This document shows positions 43,629 to 50,930 of a DNA stretch of 64,000 bases, piece after piece (positions within the stretch are counted from its first letter, which is position 1; each line of letters begins with the position of its first letter). The notes under the pieces were generated by a model. That model worked only from the letters and a program-made list of their open reading frames with translations. It was not told the origin of the DNA and did not search any database. Both the position numbers and the translations under genes were made by a program. The stretch is from positions 1 to 64,000 of the forward strand of contig CAJFSP010000001.1 in NCBI GenBank assembly GCA_904419725.1, read 5' to 3'. This stretch comes from Candidatus Heteroclostridium caecigallinarum. Lineage in GTDB: Bacteria; Bacillota; Clostridia; Christensenellales; CAG-314.

Positions 43629-44245
43629 TATCTGAATTTTCTTATCAGTCCGATCACCACACCCAAAATATCCAGTTTGCATACGATAATATCGTTATAT
43701 TCTTTATTTTCAGGATGCAACAAAAAACAGTTGCTTCGCTTGAAAAATCTTTTCACGGTCGCTTCGTCATTGACAAGCGCGACAACAATATCGCCGTTAT
43801 TCGCGACAGGCTGCTTTTTTACGACAACCATATCGCCGTCGTTGATTCCCGCTTCAATCATACTGTCGCCCGTGACCGTCAGCATGAATAAATCGTCAGA
43901 GCCGAACAAGTTGTTTGAGAAAGAAAAAGTATCGTCGAGATTTTCTTCCGCAAGCGACAACGCGCCGGCGTGAACACGACCGACAAGGGGGACAGTCTGA
44001 AAACGATTGTCGATACGCTGCAGATCCTTAACTTCCAGCGCGCGGTTTTTCTGCCGTGATTTGGTAATGTCTCCGCGTTGCTGCAATTTATTGACGTAAT
44101 AATACGCCGTAGCGGTCGAACTGATGTTCAATTCACAGCAAATTTCTCTGATAGACGGGGGAAATCCGTTATCGACGGAATAATTTTTAATAAACTCAAG
44201 CACGGCGTCAAGTTTATTTTTCATCTCGAGTTTCTTGTCTGTCAT
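43628..44245 (-). CDS. lexA: LexA repressor
   Basis: SOS repressor of 205 residues. The N-terminal winged helix-turn-helix contains GFPPSIREICCELNISS. The self-cleavage site is Ala93-Gly94 in VGRVHAGALSL. The catalytic dyad is Ser128 in TGDSMIEAG and Lys165 in EATVKRFF. RecA, encoded 15 kb away, would trigger the cleavage. The start chosen fits a promoter whose -10 box ends 6 nt upstream; an in-frame ATG 21 bases downstream is possible but shortens the domain. Confidence 0.95.
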   Translation of the reverse strand: MTDKKLEMKNKLDAVLEFIKNYSVDNGFPPSIREICCELNISSTATAYYYVNKLQQRGDITKSRQKNRALEVKDLQRIDNRFQTVPLVGRVHAGALSLAEENLDDTFSFSNNLFGSDDLFMLTVTGDSMIEAGINDGDMVVVKKQPVANNGDIVVALVNDEATVKRFFKRSNCFLLHPENKEYNDIIVCKLDILGVVIGLIRKFR

Positions 44246-44251
44246 ATAGAA

Positions 44252-44280
44252 ATTATAAAATAAAAAACAAAAAAATGCAA
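44252..44280 (-). promoter_or_regulatory. Sigma-A promoter of lexA, predicted leaderless
   Basis: On the minus strand TTGCAT, 17 bp and a perfect TATAAT. The predicted transcription start coincides with the A of the ATG. The -35 box lies inside the palindrome next to it. Confidence 0.75.
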
Positions 44281-44297
44281 ACATTTGTTTGCATTTT
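44272..44297. promoter_or_regulatory. Palindrome before lexA: operator or hflX terminator
   Basis: AAAATGCAAAC and GTTTGCATTTT form a perfect 11-bp inverted repeat around ATTT. The core AAAC-N4-GTTT recalls the Gram-positive LexA box GAAC-N4-GTTC, and it covers the lexA -35 box, where a LexA operator would act. On the minus strand it is followed by TTTGTTTTTT, so it may also terminate hflX. Confidence 0.55.
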
Positions 44298-44303
44298 AAT
44301 AGG

Positions 44304-45545
44304 CTAAATTAAATATTTTTTCCACAGGTTCAAGTATCTGTTGTCCGCGGAAACTTTTAAAGTCAAAACAGCGCCGACATCGGTGTTTTCAATCTTAATA
44401 ATTTCGTCTTTTTTGACCGTTGCAAGCAGACTCTGCTCATCCCATGGAAACAATACGTTTATTTCCAGAAAACGCTCTTCAAAAAAACGTTCTATTTTTT
44501 CTTTCAGCGCCGCAAGTCCGAAGCCCGTTTTAGCCGAAATAAACAAAAAGTTTTCTCCGTCGGCAACACGTTTGTCAGTCTTGTCTGTTTTATTGTAAAC
44601 CACAATCCGCCGCGCGGTCGCGCCAATTTCTTCAAGAGTCGCTTCCGTAACGCCGATTTTCTCTTCGCACCCGGGGTCGGAAACATCGGCAACAATCAAA
44701 ATCAAATCGGCGATAACGGCTTCTTCCAAAGTGGACTTGAACGCGTCGACAATTTCATGCGGTAAATCACGAATAAAACCAACGGTATCTGTAATTAATA
44801 TATTTTTCCCGGACGGCAACATAAGACGTCTGGTCGTCGGGTCAAGCGTGGCAAACAGTTTATCCGCCTCAAAAACGTCGGACGCCGTCAGCGCGTTAAG
44901 CAAAGTGGACTTACCCGCATTGGTATATCCGACTATCGCGACGGTTTTTTCCTGGTTTTTTAAACGCCTACGCCGCAAAATATTACGGTTTTTTTCAAGC
45001 CGTTTTATTTCTTCTTCCAGTTTTTGCAGCCGCGTTCTTATATAACGCCTGTCTGTTTCCAATTTTGTCTCACCCGGGCCACGGGTTCCGATTCCGCCGG
45101 CCAATCTCGACAAATCGGAACGCCGCCCGACAAGCCGCGGCATAAGATATTTCAATTGCGCCGCCTCAACCTGAAGTTTTCCTTCGGCCGTCTTTGCGCG
45201 CTGGGCAAAAATGTCCAAAATCAGCATTGTCCGGTCTATAACCCTGCAATCCAAAACCTTTTCAAGATTCGTGATTTGCGACGGCGACAGGTTATTGTTG
45301 AAAATGACAAGGTCCGCCGATTTGTTTGAAATCAACTCCTTGATTTCCGCGAGTTTTCCCGCGCCAAAGATATAATTTTTATCAATCGAATGGCGTTTTT
45401 GCGTAACTGAAGCCAAAATATCGCCGCCAGCCGTTTTGGCAAGTTCTTGCAGCTCGGCAAATGAATCTTCAAAATCATTTTCCGACAAATCCACGCCGGC
45501 CAAAATCACTTTTGAAATTTCAATTTTGTTTTCCGCTGTCATCAT
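44304..45545 (-). CDS. hflX: GTPase HflX
   Basis: Ribosome-associated GTPase that splits stalled ribosomes. The N-terminal HflX domain contains the family's GAGKLAEI and DLVIFNNNLSPSQ stretches and GGIGTRGPGETKLETDRR. The G domain has G1 GYTNAGKSTLLNAL, G3 DTVGFIRDLP and G4 NKTD. At 413 residues it is normal. Two tandem ATGs open the gene, inside the end of the recombinase gene, so the two are probably co-transcribed. Confidence 0.95.
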   Translation of the reverse strand: MMTAENKIEISKVILAGVDLSENDFEDSFAELQELAKTAGGDILASVTQKRHSIDKNYIFGAGKLAEIKELISNKSADLVIFNNNLSPSQITNLEKVLDCRVIDRTMLILDIFAQRAKTAEGKLQVEAAQLKYLMPRLVGRRSDLSRLAGGIGTRGPGETKLETDRRYIRTRLQKLEEEIKRLEKNRNILRRRRLKNQEKTVAIVGYTNAGKSTLLNALTASDVFEADKLFATLDPTTRRLMLPSGKNILITDTVGFIRDLPHEIVDAFKSTLEEAVIADLILIVADVSDPGCEEKIGVTEATLEEIGATARRIVVYNKTDKTDKRVADGENFLFISAKTGFGLAALKEKIERFFEERFLEINVLFPWDEQSLLATVKKDEIIKIENTDVGAVLTLKVSADNRYLNLWKKYLI

Positions 45546-46617
45546 CTTTATGCAATTTCACCTTTGTTGACGCGTCCCGTCTAATGTCTTCGCTGATTGC
45601 CGCGTAATGCTTCCGTGTAGTGTTGACGTCTTTATGCCCCAAAACATTGGCGACCATATAAATGTCGCCGGTAGCCCGGTACAATTCAGTGCCAAAAGTG
45701 GATCTCAGCTTGTGGGGCGTGATTTTTTTCAATGGCGTTACCTGCAACGCGTATTTTTTAATTATATTTTCAACCGCGCGGACTGTAATGCGCTTCTTTT
45801 GCAATGAAAGAAAAAGGGCGCGCTCTCCTGGCGGGATTTTGTCATCCATACAACGCGATTCGAGATAAGCGCAAAGCGGTTCGGCGACTTCATCGGAAAA
45901 ATAGAGGACTACACGGTTTCCGCCTTTGCGGGTGACCACAAAACTGTTATTTTTCAAATCGATATCATCGACATTCAGCCCGACGCATTCGCTGATACGG
46001 ATTCCCGTGCCTAAAAAAAGCGCAATCATCGCGTAGTCGCGCAGCTGAGTTTTTTCTTTGAAAAGATTCTGGCGCTTTGACGCAAACGAACCGTTCTCAA
46101 CCATGTCAAGCAAGTCGGAAACTTCATTGTTTTCCAGCCTGATAATTTCCTTGTCGTGAATTTTCGGGGTATCGACATTCGCGGCGACATTGCTTGATAT
46201 ACGGTTTTTTTTGAAAAAATATTTGAAAAACGCTCGCACAGACGACAATTTCCTGGCTTTGCCGCGCTCAGAATTCTTATAAATATCGTCATCGTCACGT
46301 TTTGGCGGTATATAATATGTCAAATAATTCAAATAATTTTCAATATCTCTTGTCGTCAATTTGTCAACATCCGCCAGAGTAATTTGTTTCACTGAAGTAT
46401 ACTGCATGCATGACGGAATTTCTTTTATCATAAAATCAAAGAAAATCCGCAGGTCGTAAGCATAATTCAGCCTGGTTAGCGGAGTTGTGCGATTCTCGAC
46501 GCCGATAAAAAACTCACCGGCAAATTCCGGCAAATCTTCGAAAATTATTTTATTAAGCTTCTGAACGTTATTGTAATTACGCTCGGAAAAATAATCTTTT
46601 GAAATGTTTTTTGCCAT
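45520..46617 (-). CDS. Xer-type tyrosine recombinase
   Basis: Site-specific recombinase of 365 residues. An N-terminal core-binding domain (about 35-145) is followed by the catalytic domain with Arg207 (GTGIRISE), Lys231, His302-x-x-Arg305 (HKLRS), His328 (LGHKD) and the nucleophile Tyr338 (RKHYAA). All catalytic residues are present. It is longer than XerC or XerD (about 300) and closer in length to streptococcal XerS (356). A dif-like palindrome lies about 115 bp upstream, as difSL does near xerS. No Shine-Dalgarno is seen. It may be the single chromosome dimer resolvase here, but an alternative is one of several Xer paralogues. Confidence 0.88.
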   Translation of the reverse strand: MAKNISKDYFSERNYNNVQKLNKIIFEDLPEFAGEFFIGVENRTTPLTRLNYAYDLRIFFDFMIKEIPSCMQYTSVKQITLADVDKLTTRDIENYLNYLTYYIPPKRDDDDIYKNSERGKARKLSSVRAFFKYFFKKNRISSNVAANVDTPKIHDKEIIRLENNEVSDLLDMVENGSFASKRQNLFKEKTQLRDYAMIALFLGTGIRISECVGLNVDDIDLKNNSFVVTRKGGNRVVLYFSDEVAEPLCAYLESRCMDDKIPPGERALFLSLQKKRITVRAVENIIKKYALQVTPLKKITPHKLRSTFGTELYRATGDIYMVANVLGHKDVNTTRKHYAAISEDIRRDASTKVKLHKDDDSGKQN

Positions 46618-46732
46618 AATATAAGCTTATCACATTTTATCTGATTTTGAAAGGCGCAAATGCTAAAAAACTATTATTACTGACATAAAATAACAATAAT
46701 CGCAAAATAAGCGTTCGGTTCCCGGCTTTTTG

Positions 46733-46774
46733 ACATATTTATTCGCAAAACTATTCTTTTGCGAATAAATATGT
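46733..46774. repeat. 18-bp perfect inverted repeat with 6-bp centre, dif-like site
   Basis: ACATATTTATTCGCAAAA (46733-46750), CTATTC, then TTTTGCGAATAAATATGT (46757-46774). The two arms are exactly complementary. The layout of two recombinase arms around a 6-bp centre is that of a dif site, and the core AAAACTAT-N2-TTTT resembles what I recall of streptococcal difSL. It stands between a Xer gene and an unrelated metalloprotease gene. No T-run follows on either strand, so a terminator is less likely. Confidence 0.6.
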
Positions 46775-46830
46775 TTTCCATTTGCTCCATAAATTCGCCC
46801 TTTATTCCAACAATTTTAGACAAACCCGCG

Positions 46831-47496
46831 TCAAAACAGAGATATCAGATAGTTATACTGTTTAAGATTCTTTCTGCATTTTTCAGAATCACAAAACAAA
46901 TTCACGTTCTGCCAGAATTTTTGAGAATGATTGAGTTCAATCATATGGCACAATTCATGAATCACAACATACTCCATCAAGTCACGAGGCAGCATGACCA
47001 GCTTTGCGTTGAGGCGGATTTCTTTTTTAGTGTTGCACGAACCCCATACACTTTTTTGCTGTAATATAATGATTTTTGTCGGACATTTACCGATTTTTTC
47101 CGCAAAAAACGATACGCATTGCGGCAGAATATCATTGGCAGCGTTTTTTATGTATTTTTTGAGATATTCACGCTTTTTTTCCGGGCTTTTTTCCGCGTCA
47201 ATGGGCATGAGAAGCGCTTTTTCAGTTAAAACCGGGTTAACAACACCCTTTTCGTACATCAAAACAACCCGTTTCCCGAGAAGCAATATTGTGTTCAACT
47301 CAAAAATATCATCGTTCCTTGCCCTGTTTTTCAATATTTCATCCCTCTTCCTGTCAATCCAGAGAGATTTTTCCCGAACAAACGCCTCCGCTCGCTCCTT
47401 CGGACAATATTTCGGATAATATACAACAACAGCACCGTCAAGCCGGACTTCTATTTTAACTGTTTTTCGCTCCGCTTTTTTATAGATGATTTCCAT
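46831..47496 (-). CDS. YgjP/SprT-like metallopeptidase (M48/DUF45 family)
   Basis: Protein of 221 residues with a zinc motif HELCHMIELNHSQKFW (HExxH, then a downstream His). The pattern KSVWGSCNTKKEIRLNAKLVMLP before it is typical of the DUF45/YgjP family. The biological role is not established. The ATG lies 6 nt behind TAAAAT, again without Shine-Dalgarno, but with a poor -35 box. Confidence 0.85.
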   Translation of the reverse strand: MEIIYKKAERKTVKIEVRLDGAVVVYYPKYCPKERAEAFVREKSLWIDRKRDEILKNRARNDDIFELNTILLLGKRVVLMYEKGVVNPVLTEKALLMPIDAEKSPEKKREYLKKYIKNAANDILPQCVSFFAEKIGKCPTKIIILQQKSVWGSCNTKKEIRLNAKLVMLPRDLMEYVVIHELCHMIELNHSQKFWQNVNLFCDSEKCRKNLKQYNYLISLF

Positions 47497-47502
47497 AAAA
47501 TG

Positions 47503-47508
47503 ATTTTA
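47503..47508 (-). promoter_or_regulatory. Possible -10 box of the YgjP-like gene
   Basis: TAAAAT on the minus strand ends 6 nt before the ATG. No good -35 is seen at 17 bp, so the promoter is uncertain. Confidence 0.35.
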
Positions 47509-47611
47509 GCACTGACGTTTTTAAAAGAACAGCGAATTTTAAATTATTTTGCATTTATAATGTATTATGATAAGAATAGTATTATTTAATGCTAAAAAAA
47601 TCCATAAGATA

Positions 47612-47640
47612 TTGACGTTTTATAGCTATTTTGGTATTAT
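47612..47640 (+). promoter_or_regulatory. Sigma-A promoter of the PadR gene, predicted leaderless
   Basis: TTGACG, 17 bp and TATTAT. The predicted transcription start coincides with the A of the ATG, 6 nt behind the -10 box. Confidence 0.75.
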
Positions 47641-47646
47641 TTTAAT

Positions 47647-49173
47647 ATGAATAGTGATTTCAAATTTCTCAAAGGAAATATCGAAACAATCATACTCAAC
47701 GCCCTATATAACGGCGATAAGTACGGCTATGAAATTTCCAAAGAAATCAAAGAAAAAACCGATAATAAATATGAAATCAAGCAGCCCACTTTGTACGGCT
47801 ATTTGAAACGGCTTGAAGAGCAGGACTTAATTGAAGCGTATTGGGGCGAAGAATCTTTCGGCGGAAGACGAAAATATTACAGGCTGACAGACGAAGGCAA
47901 GTCCACTTGCGAGCAGTTTATGTCGGAGTGGAATTTTCACCGCGACATTCTTGACAGTCTTGTCGCTGAGCCGACAGAAGAACTGCCGGAATACACCCCC
48001 CATGAAAATCTTTTTCTGGGGTCAAAAGGTCACAGAAGAAAGCGCCACAAAAAAGACTATAAAGACGAAGAAGCGAACAAACAACTGTTTGACGAACTCA
48101 TGAAATTATCCGCTTCCGAGAATGATGAAACTGCGCGCGACGCCGACGATATAATTACGAACGATGTCTCGCCCGCGATTCATGATGACGAAAGTTCAGC
48201 AGAATCTTCATCGACGGGCATTCAGCAGCAAATTGATTTTTCGTCGGAGATATATCCCGCCGAACGGCAAAATACCGACATCCAACAGGAAGCCGCCAGC
48301 GGCGGTCTTGACACCGCAGCTTCCGACAGCCGCAACGCCCAGGAACCCCCTGAGCCTAAGCCTGAACTGATTCGTATTACAAACTGCGACGAAAAATTCA
48401 CCCCTACCTACACCAGCTATCATTTTTCCGCAGCGGACACTAATACCGATATTATAGAACGAAATCCGCAGCAGCAAGCGGAAATACCGGCGGCGGCTCC
48501 GGTTTACCAGCAGGAAGAGCCTCATGAAAATGAGCAGGAGAAGCAGTACAAAAACATACTTACACATCTTTTGGGAGAACAGATTTCCGATACGGACGAA
48601 AAAGTCGCGCATATAGCGCCCCAGCTCGCCAATTACCAGAGCGAAAGCAACGCAGACAATCTTTCGCTGGCTGAAACAGCGGACGTCATTTCAAAAGAAG
48701 GTTATCGGATAAGGTTTTACAATACTGCCGCGGCACAATACAAAGCCGTCCCGATGCTTGTGAAAAACAAGCTGAATTGTGTGACGGCATGGATAACTTT
48801 GTGCGTATTCTATGTCCTCACCGCTCTGTCTCTTATCATCGGCGGCAGCGGCGTTGATTGGATAATAATAACTTTGTTCGCAATCGGCATGCTGGTTGTG
48901 GCGCTGTTTTATACATATGCGTATCTGACAAAGCCAAACATTCGGGTAAAGCCGACGCATGACTTCAAGCGGTCGTTAATCAACAAAATAATCATCTTCA
49001 TATTTATATCGCTTATAATGATTGCCGTTGATTTGTTGATTTTCCGAATAGATTTCAGCAACGGCGCCGAGCTTGTTCACGCCTTCCTGCTGCCGGAGCT
49101 TTTCGCCGCGATGTTGCCTGTTTCCGAACTGATTTACAGATACTTTTCGACATTCAAAACATTTTATAATTAA
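47647..49173 (+). CDS. Membrane-tethered PadR family regulator
   Basis: Protein of 508 residues in three parts. Residues 1-110 are a PadR winged helix (GNIETIILNALYNGDKYGYEIS, PTLYGYLKRLEEQDLI, then GGRRKYYRLTDEG). Residues 110-375 are a long low-complexity linker rich in Glu, Gln, Ser and Ala, probably unfolded. Residues 377-508 hold four predicted membrane helices. PadR proteins are usually soluble, of 110-180 residues. The protein may act from the membrane or be released by proteolysis. No target operon is next to it; its own promoter lies directly at the start codon. Confidence 0.8.
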   Translation: MNSDFKFLKGNIETIILNALYNGDKYGYEISKEIKEKTDNKYEIKQPTLYGYLKRLEEQDLIEAYWGEESFGGRRKYYRLTDEGKSTCEQFMSEWNFHRDILDSLVAEPTEELPEYTPHENLFLGSKGHRRKRHKKDYKDEEANKQLFDELMKLSASENDETARDADDIITNDVSPAIHDDESSAESSSTGIQQQIDFSSEIYPAERQNTDIQQEAASGGLDTAASDSRNAQEPPEPKPELIRITNCDEKFTPTYTSYHFSAADTNTDIIERNPQQQAEIPAAAPVYQQEEPHENEQEKQYKNILTHLLGEQISDTDEKVAHIAPQLANYQSESNADNLSLAETADVISKEGYRIRFYNTAAAQYKAVPMLVKNKLNCVTAWITLCVFYVLTALSLIIGGSGVDWIIITLFAIGMLVVALFYTYAYLTKPNIRVKPTHDFKRSLINKIIIFIFISLIMIAVDLLIFRIDFSNGAELVHAFLLPELFAAMLPVSELIYRYFSTFKTFYN

Positions 49174-49176
49174 TTA

Positions 49177-49211
49177 AAAAAGAATCAGCCGATATCCGGC
49201 TGATTCTTTTT
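49177..49211. terminator. Bidirectional terminator inside the end of rnhA
   Basis: AAAAAGAATCAGCCG and CGGCTGATTCTTTTT form a perfect 15-bp stem with a 5-nt loop. On the minus strand the stem codes for the last residues of RNase H and includes its stop codon. On the plus strand it ends the PadR transcript. Confidence 0.9.
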
Positions 49212-49643
49212 ACATAAATCGATTTGTCCCCGCGCTATGCGGTCGCATCTGTTGTTATACTCGTTATCTGAATGCCCCTTTACTTTGACAAAAACCACCT
49301 GATGTTTTTCTTTTTCCATAAGCAGCGCTTTCCATAAATCCTGGTTCTTAACTTCGTTCTTGCCCGAAGTTTTCCATTCAGCCGCCTCCCACTGGGTAAT
49401 CCAGTTTTTGTTAAAAGCGTCAGCCACATAGGCTGAATCTGTATATATTTCAACGTCGCACGGTTCTCTCAATTGTCTCAGCGCCATAATGACGGCAAAC
49501 AATTCCATTCGGTTATTTGTTGTCTGCTTGTCATAACCGCCGCATTCTTTTTCATGACCGTTAAACATCAGAATGGCGCCCCAGCCGCCGACGCCGGGAT
49601 TTCCCGAACAAGCACCGTCAGTATAAATCGTGACTTTTTTCAT
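49185..49643 (-). CDS. rnhA: Ribonuclease HI
   Basis: Cuts the RNA strand of RNA-DNA hybrids, 152 residues. The active-site acidic residues are in YTDGACSGNPG, NRMELFAVIMAL and IYTDSAYV, with the last in NNRCDRIARG. Basic-protrusion sequence WKTSGKNEVKNQDLW is present. GGAG precedes the ATG. The start directly follows the proC stop, so it is in one operon with proC. Confidence 0.95.
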   Translation of the reverse strand: MKKVTIYTDGACSGNPGVGGWGAILMFNGHEKECGGYDKQTTNNRMELFAVIMALRQLREPCDVEIYTDSAYVADAFNKNWITQWEAAEWKTSGKNEVKNQDLWKALLMEKEKHQVVFVKVKGHSDNEYNNRCDRIARGQIDLCKKNQPDIG

Positions 49644-50450
49644 TCAGGCGTTCTCCAATTCATCGTTGCGTTTTTTGCTTGCGGCCAAAGTTTCAGACAC
49701 TATTTTTTCCAAATCCGACTTTTGCATGACCTTGACGCCCTCTATCGTAGAACCGCCCTTCGAACACACGTTAGCAATAAGTTTGTCAAAGGTTTCCTGC
49801 GAGTTCAACGCCAGCTCCGCCGCGCCGCCCGCCGTCTGCAAAACCATCTTTCGGGCAATGTCCTCATTCATGCCGCTTTTTACGCATTCATTGAAAAAAT
49901 GCTTATAATACTCAAAGAAAAACGCGGGGCCGCAGCCGCTTACTGCCGAGCGGAAGTTAAAATCCTTTTCCTCCGTTTCAACAAGCAGCCCCAGCGCGGA
50001 AAGCAGTTTTTCAACACGCTCTTTTTTCGTATTGTCAAGTTCAGACATATCGGCAAGCGTCACGCCCTTGCCATAGCGACACGCCAGATTAGGCATCAAC
50101 CTCACCACGGCGCCGTCAATATGGCCGATGACTTCTTTTATTGAGGCAATCTTTTTGCCCGCCAGAATCGAAATTACAACCTCTGAACAGATTTTATCTT
50201 TCAATTCTTCCTTTAAGCTAAAAAATGCTTGCGGTTTTATTGCCAAAAAGGTAATTTCGGCATCGGTAATGACGTCCGCGATTTTGTCGGTGACAGCGCA
50301 ACCTTTTGCCGCGAAGACATCCAACTTTTCGCGGTTTGTGTCGCAAATTATCACGCTGCCCGCCGCTGCGGCGCCGGATTCGATAAATCTTAATGCCATG
50401 GCGGAACCCATATTTCCGCCGCCTATAAAGCCGATTTTGTAGTTAAACAT
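49644..50450 (-). CDS. proC: Pyrroline-5-carboxylate reductase
   Basis: Last step of proline synthesis, reducing pyrroline-5-carboxylate with NAD(P)H. The N-terminal nucleotide-binding motif is GFIGGGNMGSAMALRFI. The C-terminal dimerisation domain shows AVSGCGPAFFFEYY and VCSKGGSTIEGV, both family signatures. At 268 residues it has normal length. proA and proB are not in the window. Confidence 0.95.
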   Translation of the reverse strand: MFNYKIGFIGGGNMGSAMALRFIESGAAAAGSVIICDTNREKLDVFAAKGCAVTDKIADVITDAEITFLAIKPQAFFSLKEELKDKICSEVVISILAGKKIASIKEVIGHIDGAVVRLMPNLACRYGKGVTLADMSELDNTKKERVEKLLSALGLLVETEEKDFNFRSAVSGCGPAFFFEYYKHFFNECVKSGMNEDIARKMVLQTAGGAAELALNSQETFDKLIANVCSKGGSTIEGVKVMQKSDLEKIVSETLAASKKRNDELENA

Positions 50451-50474
50451 TTTGCATCAACCTCGCTATTTGAT

Positions 50475-50503
50475 TTGACTATTTCAATTTGTTTGTATAT
50501 AAT
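50475..50503 (+). promoter_or_regulatory. Sigma-A promoter of tRNA-Trp
   Basis: TTGACT, 17 bp and a perfect TATAAT; the predicted start is about 8 nt before the tRNA. Confidence 0.85.
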
Positions 50504-50517
50504 ATCACTGTTGCTTT

Positions 50518-50592
50518 AGGGGAGTGGCTCAACGGTAGAGTAGCGGTCTCCAAAACCGTAGGTTGCGTGTTCGAATCGCGTCTCCCCTGCCA
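50518..50592 (+). tRNA. tRNA-Trp (CCA)
   Basis: Acceptor AGGGGAG pairs with CTCCCCT, the anticodon loop is CTCCAAA, the T-loop GTTCGAATC is present, discriminator G, and CCA is encoded. It stands alone with its own promoter and terminator. Confidence 0.95.
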
Positions 50593-50595
50593 CAA

Positions 50596-50627
50596 ACGTC
50601 TTGCTGACGCAAGGCGTTTTTCTTTTT
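50596..50627 (+). terminator. Terminator after tRNA-Trp
   Basis: CGTCTTGC and GCAAGGCG (with one G-U pair) form a stem around TGAC, followed by TTTTTCTTTTT. Confidence 0.8.
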
Positions 50628-50867
50628 CACACGGAAGTTGCCGCAAAACATTCAAGTCTTTTACGCGAACCGCCCTTCGTGCCTTACCGCACTCGCCCGG
50701 GTAGCAGTCAAACTTTTTCCTGCTTCAAATCAGCAAAAACCGGCATGGAAACACGCGTTTTTACACCGCAAACCGCTTGCCTCACCGGATAATTTATTGT
50801 ATATCAGCGTTTGGCAAATGTCAAATCAAACAGCGGCAGGCCGGCGCAAAGCGGTACGTCAGCGCGA
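50628..50867. other. Unexplained intergenic stretch of about 240 bp
   Basis: No gene, RNA family or repeat is recognised here. Three overlapping reading frames of 60-180 codons run over it but lack ribosome sites and family sequence. It is C-rich and less AT-rich than other gaps of the window. It may be the remains of a lost gene. Confidence 0.4.
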
Positions 50868-50897
50868 TTGACAAGCCCCCCTTCTTTGCTTTATACT
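50868..50897 (+). promoter_or_regulatory. Sigma-A promoter of marR
   Basis: TTGACA, 18 bp and TATACT, 33 bp before the ATG; AAGAGG is the ribosome site. Confidence 0.75.
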
Positions 50898-50930
50898 TTT
50901 AATAAAGATAACTGTTTCAAGAGGTTTGAC

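Noticed and set aside
45520-46617. The tyrosine recombinase as a phage or transposon integrase
   Set aside because: Neighbours are core genes (hflX, lexA), no cargo or attachment repeats are present, and the sequence is of Xer type with a dif-like site beside it.
46733-46774. The palindrome before the recombinase gene as an intrinsic terminator
   Set aside because: No T-run follows on either strand, and the stem is longer and more AT-rich than the other terminators of the window.
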